7,248 nucleotides of DNA from JBLNBQ01 sp050260095 (lineage in GTDB: Bacteria > Bacillota > UBA5301 > DYFA01): the NCBI GenBank assembly GCA_050260095.1, contig JBLNBQ010000162.1, forward strand, positions 1 through 7,248. The letters are read 5' to 3'. Both the position numbers and the translations under genes were made by a program. The notes beneath the pieces were generated by a model. It was not told the origin of the DNA. It saw only the letters and a list, made by a program, of their open reading frames with translations, and ran no database searches. Within the stretch, counting starts at the first letter, position 1. The number at the start of each line of letters is the position of its first letter. Below, in pieces: positions 5,480 through 7,248 of this stretch.

Positions 5480-6268
5480 ATGAAGCGCCTGATCATCAAG
5501 ATTGACGAAGAGAAGTGCAACGGTTGCGGCCTGTGCGTGCCGAACTGCGCCGAAGGAGCCATCCAGATCGTAGGGGGAAAGGCCCGGCTGGTGCAGGAGC
5601 GGTTCTGCGACGGGCTCGGCGCCTGCCTGGGACACTGCCCCCAGGGCGCGTTGACTTTGGAGGAGCGCGAGGCGGACGACTTCGACGAAGCGGCGGTGGA
5701 GGAGCACCTGCACCGTGCGGCGGCTCCCGTGTCCCTGCCGGTGGCGGGCGAAGCGGGTGGGACCGCGCTTCCGTGCGGCTGCCCGGGCAGCACGGCCCGG
5801 ACCATCGCGCGGCGGCCGGCGCCGGCCACGCCTTCGGCCGCAGGGGGCGCGGCGGAACCTAAGGCGGCGGAACTCGGAGCGGCGGCGGGGCGGATGCCCT
5901 CGGAACTCGGCCAGTGGCCGGTCCAGCTGGCGTTGGTCTCGCCGACCGCGTCCTACTTCAAGGGGGCCGGCCTGCTGGTGGCCGCCGACTGCGTGCCCTT
6001 CGCCTACGCCGGGTTCCACCAGGACTTCCTGCGGGGACGGGCGGTGGTGATCGGCTGCCCGAAGCTCGACGACTCCGGCTACTACGTGGAGAAGCTGTCG
6101 GAGCTGATCCGGCGGAACGACCTGCGCAGCCTGACCGTCGTCCACATGGAGGTCCCGTGCTGCTTCGGCCTGAGCCGGATCGTCGACGAGGCGCTCGCCC
6201 GGTCGGGGAATAGCCTGCCGGTGGATGACGTGACGATCGGGATACAGGGCGAGGTGCTGCGGAAGTAG
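5480..6268 (+). CDS. 4Fe-4S ferredoxin-domain protein of the Hcp-associated type
   Basis: This 262-residue soluble iron-sulfur protein is apparently complete. The N-terminal ferredoxin fold has a full first motif, C13-x2-C16-x2-C19-x3-C23. The second is incomplete (C43-x5-C49-x3-C53P), with leucine where the usual second cysteine would be; I recall this as a family trait. Residues about 62-145 are a variable acidic then Ala/Pro-rich linker with a conserved-looking CGCPGS (99-104). The C-terminal domain (about 146-262) has LGQWPVQLALV, AADCVPFAYAGFH, IGCPKLDD and MEVPCCFGL, with cysteines 171, 193, 227 and 228 that may bind metal. Such proteins often neighbour hybrid-cluster protein (hcp) or FNR-like regulator genes in anaerobes, where they are thought to pass electrons; the exact reaction is unknown. 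The ATG at 5480 is fixed by AGGAGGT six bases upstream. It stands alone here under its own promoter, convergent with the peptide permease genes. Confidence 0.9.
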   Translation: MKRLIIKIDEEKCNGCGLCVPNCAEGAIQIVGGKARLVQERFCDGLGACLGHCPQGALTLEEREADDFDEAAVEEHLHRAAAPVSLPVAGEAGGTALPCGCPGSTARTIARRPAPATPSAAGGAAEPKAAELGAAAGRMPSELGQWPVQLALVSPTASYFKGAGLLVAADCVPFAYAGFHQDFLRGRAVVIGCPKLDDSGYYVEKLSELIRRNDLRSLTVVHMEVPCCFGLSRIVDEALARSGNSLPVDDVTIGIQGEVLRK

Positions 6269-6336
6269 GGCCGCCCGGCCGACCACGATCTTCCTCCGCC
6301 CGGCGACTCCGCCCGCAGGGTCCGGGAAGAAGGCGT

Positions 6337-7167
6337 CTACCGCCGCAGCTTCGGATCGAGCGCGTCCCGCAGCCCGTCGCCGAGCAAGTTCACCCCGAGA
6401 ACGGCGGCCATGATGAAGAGGCCCGGGAAGACCTCGAGCCACCACGCCTCGGGCAGGTACTTCCGCCCGCTGGAGAGCATCTCGCCCCAGTCGGAGGTGG
6501 GCGGTTGCACGCCGAGTCCGAGGAAGCTCAGGCCGGCGGTGGAGAGGATGGCGAACCCGACGCTGAGGGTCGCCTGGACGATGAGGGGCGAGAGGACGTT
6601 CGGGAGCACGTGGCGGACGATGATGCGCAGGTGCCGGGCGCCCAGCGTCCGGGCGGCCTCGACGAACTCCTCCCGCTTGAGCTTCAGCACCTCGCCCCGC
6701 ACGATGCGGGCGTAGGAGGGAATCGAGACGATGGCGACCGCGACGACCGCGTTCCCGAAACCCGGGCCCAGCGCGCCGACGATGGCCAGGGCCAGGAAGA
6801 CGGAGGGGAAAGCGAGGAGGATGTCCATCGCCCGCATGAGCCCCTCGTCGAGCCACCCGCCGAAGTAACCGGCGGCCAGTCCCAGGGTGGCCCCGATCAC
6901 TGCGCCCAGCACCACCGGCAGGAAGCCGGCCAGGAGAGAGACGCGCCCGCCGTGAAGCGTGCGGCTCAGAAGGTCGCGCCCGAACTCGTCGGTGCCGAAC
7001 GGGTGGGCGAGCGACGGCGGAAGGAGGCGCTGGCCCCAGTCCTGCCGGTTGGGGGGCGCGGGGGCGAGCACGCCGGCGAGGAGGGCGAGCAGGACCAGCC
7101 CGGCCACGAGGCAGAGGCCGGTCAGGGCGCCCGGGTTGCGTGCGAGGCGGCGCAGCAGGTCAGTCAT
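6337..7167 (-). CDS. DppC/OppC-type peptide (or nickel) ABC transporter permease
   Basis: This 276-residue membrane permease is full length for the DppC/OppC group. An N-terminal cytoplasmic stretch and first span (about 14-36) are followed by the family's periplasmic signature HPFGTDEFGRDLLSR (55-69). Further spans lie at about 76-101, 116-136, 138-156, 193-216 and 245-265. The EAA loop is textbook (EFVEAARTLGARHLRIIVRHVLPN, 167-190), and LSFLGLGVQPPTSDWG lies at 213-228. The ATG at 7167 overlaps the upstream gene's stop (ATGACTGA), implying translational coupling; GAGGA lies about seven bases upstream. It would pair with a DppB protein, ATPases DppD/DppF and a binding protein outside the window. 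Dipeptide or oligopeptide uptake is the default assignment; murein-peptide uptake would suit the neighbouring locus but is speculation. Confidence 0.93.
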   Translation of the reverse strand: MTDLLRRLARNPGALTGLCLVAGLVLLALLAGVLAPAPPNRQDWGQRLLPPSLAHPFGTDEFGRDLLSRTLHGGRVSLLAGFLPVVLGAVIGATLGLAAGYFGGWLDEGLMRAMDILLAFPSVFLALAIVGALGPGFGNAVVAVAIVSIPSYARIVRGEVLKLKREEFVEAARTLGARHLRIIVRHVLPNVLSPLIVQATLSVGFAILSTAGLSFLGLGVQPPTSDWGEMLSSGRKYLPEAWWLEVFPGLFIMAAVLGVNLLGDGLRDALDPKLRR

Positions 7168-7248
7168 AACGGATCCTCGGGTTCAGGAAGACGTAGAGCA
7201 CGTCCACCAGCAGGTTGACCGCGGTGTAGGTCACAGCCACGAAGAGGA
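7160..7248 (-). CDS. DppB/OppB-type peptide ABC transporter permease, C-terminal fragment at window edge
   Basis: Only the last 28 or so codons are inside the window. They read FVAVTYTAVNLLVDVLYVFLNPRIRYD and stop at TGA 7162-7160. The pattern VNLLVDVLYxxLNPRIRY is the standard C-terminus of DppB/OppB permeases, including the final membrane span. Its stop overlaps the DppC-type start by eight bases, the usual order and coupling of these two subunits. The rest of the gene lies beyond the right edge, so nothing can be said about its integrity. Confidence 0.9.
   Translation of the reverse strand, partial: LFVAVTYTAVNLLVDVLYVFLNPRIRYD

Noticed and set aside
6269..6336. Terminator between the convergent ferredoxin and peptide-permease genes
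   Set aside because: Short GC pairings (GGCC/GGCC, CTTCC/GGAAG) exist, but there is no stable continuous stem and no T-tract on either strand.
5447..6856. 469-codon minus-strand open frame over the ferredoxin gene
   Set aside because: This is an antisense shadow in GC-rich DNA. It overlaps two genes with clear family motifs and good ribosome binding sites and has no motifs of its own.
6505..7218. 237-codon plus-strand open frame opposite the peptide permease
   Set aside because: The composition (Glu/Gly/Asp/Arg-rich) is that of a complementary-strand shadow of a membrane protein gene.

Overview
The window looks like chromosomal DNA of a high-GC, Gram-positive-type anaerobe or facultative anaerobe. 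A deep-branching high-GC Bacillota lineage of the Symbiobacterium, Thermaerobacter or Limnochordia kind is my inference. The basis is very GC-rich coding sequence, strong AGGAGG-type ribosome binding sites, ABC-type rather than PTS sugar uptake, a hexosamine kinase of the Clostridium MurK type, and a ferredoxin protein typical of anaerobes. No RNA genes, CRISPR arrays or intact mobile elements are visible.

Positions 1-5033 (minus strand) hold a catabolic locus for N-acetylmuramic acid (MurNAc) or muropeptides, reading right to left. First is a two-domain protein fusing MurNAc-6-phosphate etherase (MurQ) to a BadF/MurK-type amino-sugar kinase. Next come an RpiR/MurR-type regulator, two CUT1 sugar ABC permeases, and a beta-lactamase-fold serine hydrolase resembling the AmiE/YbbE proteins of Bacillus mur loci. 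The logic is PTS-independent: an ABC system imports unphosphorylated MurNAc, the kinase domain makes MurNAc-6-P, and the etherase domain converts it to GlcNAc-6-P plus D-lactate. The substrate-binding protein and ATPase are not in the window.

Much of this locus is broken. The serine hydrolase has lost its SxxK region through an out-of-frame deletion. The MalF-type permease has lost its N-terminal third. The 160 bp before that permease hold a strong ribosome binding site and ORF scraps that lead nowhere. Divergent from murQ-murK, a GlcD-type FAD-linked oxidase, a plausible D-lactate dehydrogenase, is reduced to about 31 N-terminal and 19 C-terminal codons. The etherase-kinase fusion and the regulator look complete. 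This is either real piecemeal decay of a salvage operon or a cluster of collapsed deletions in the assembly; read mapping would decide.

Positions 5314-6268 (plus strand) hold a separate unit. A perfect FNR/CRP-like palindrome sits about 41-42 bp upstream of the predicted start of a strong extended -10 promoter. This drives an intact 262-residue 4Fe-4S ferredoxin-domain protein of the kind often found with hybrid-cluster protein genes. Convergent to it, positions 6337-7248 (minus strand) carry a complete DppC/OppC-type peptide permease and the last codons of its DppB/OppB partner, with overlapping stop and start codons.
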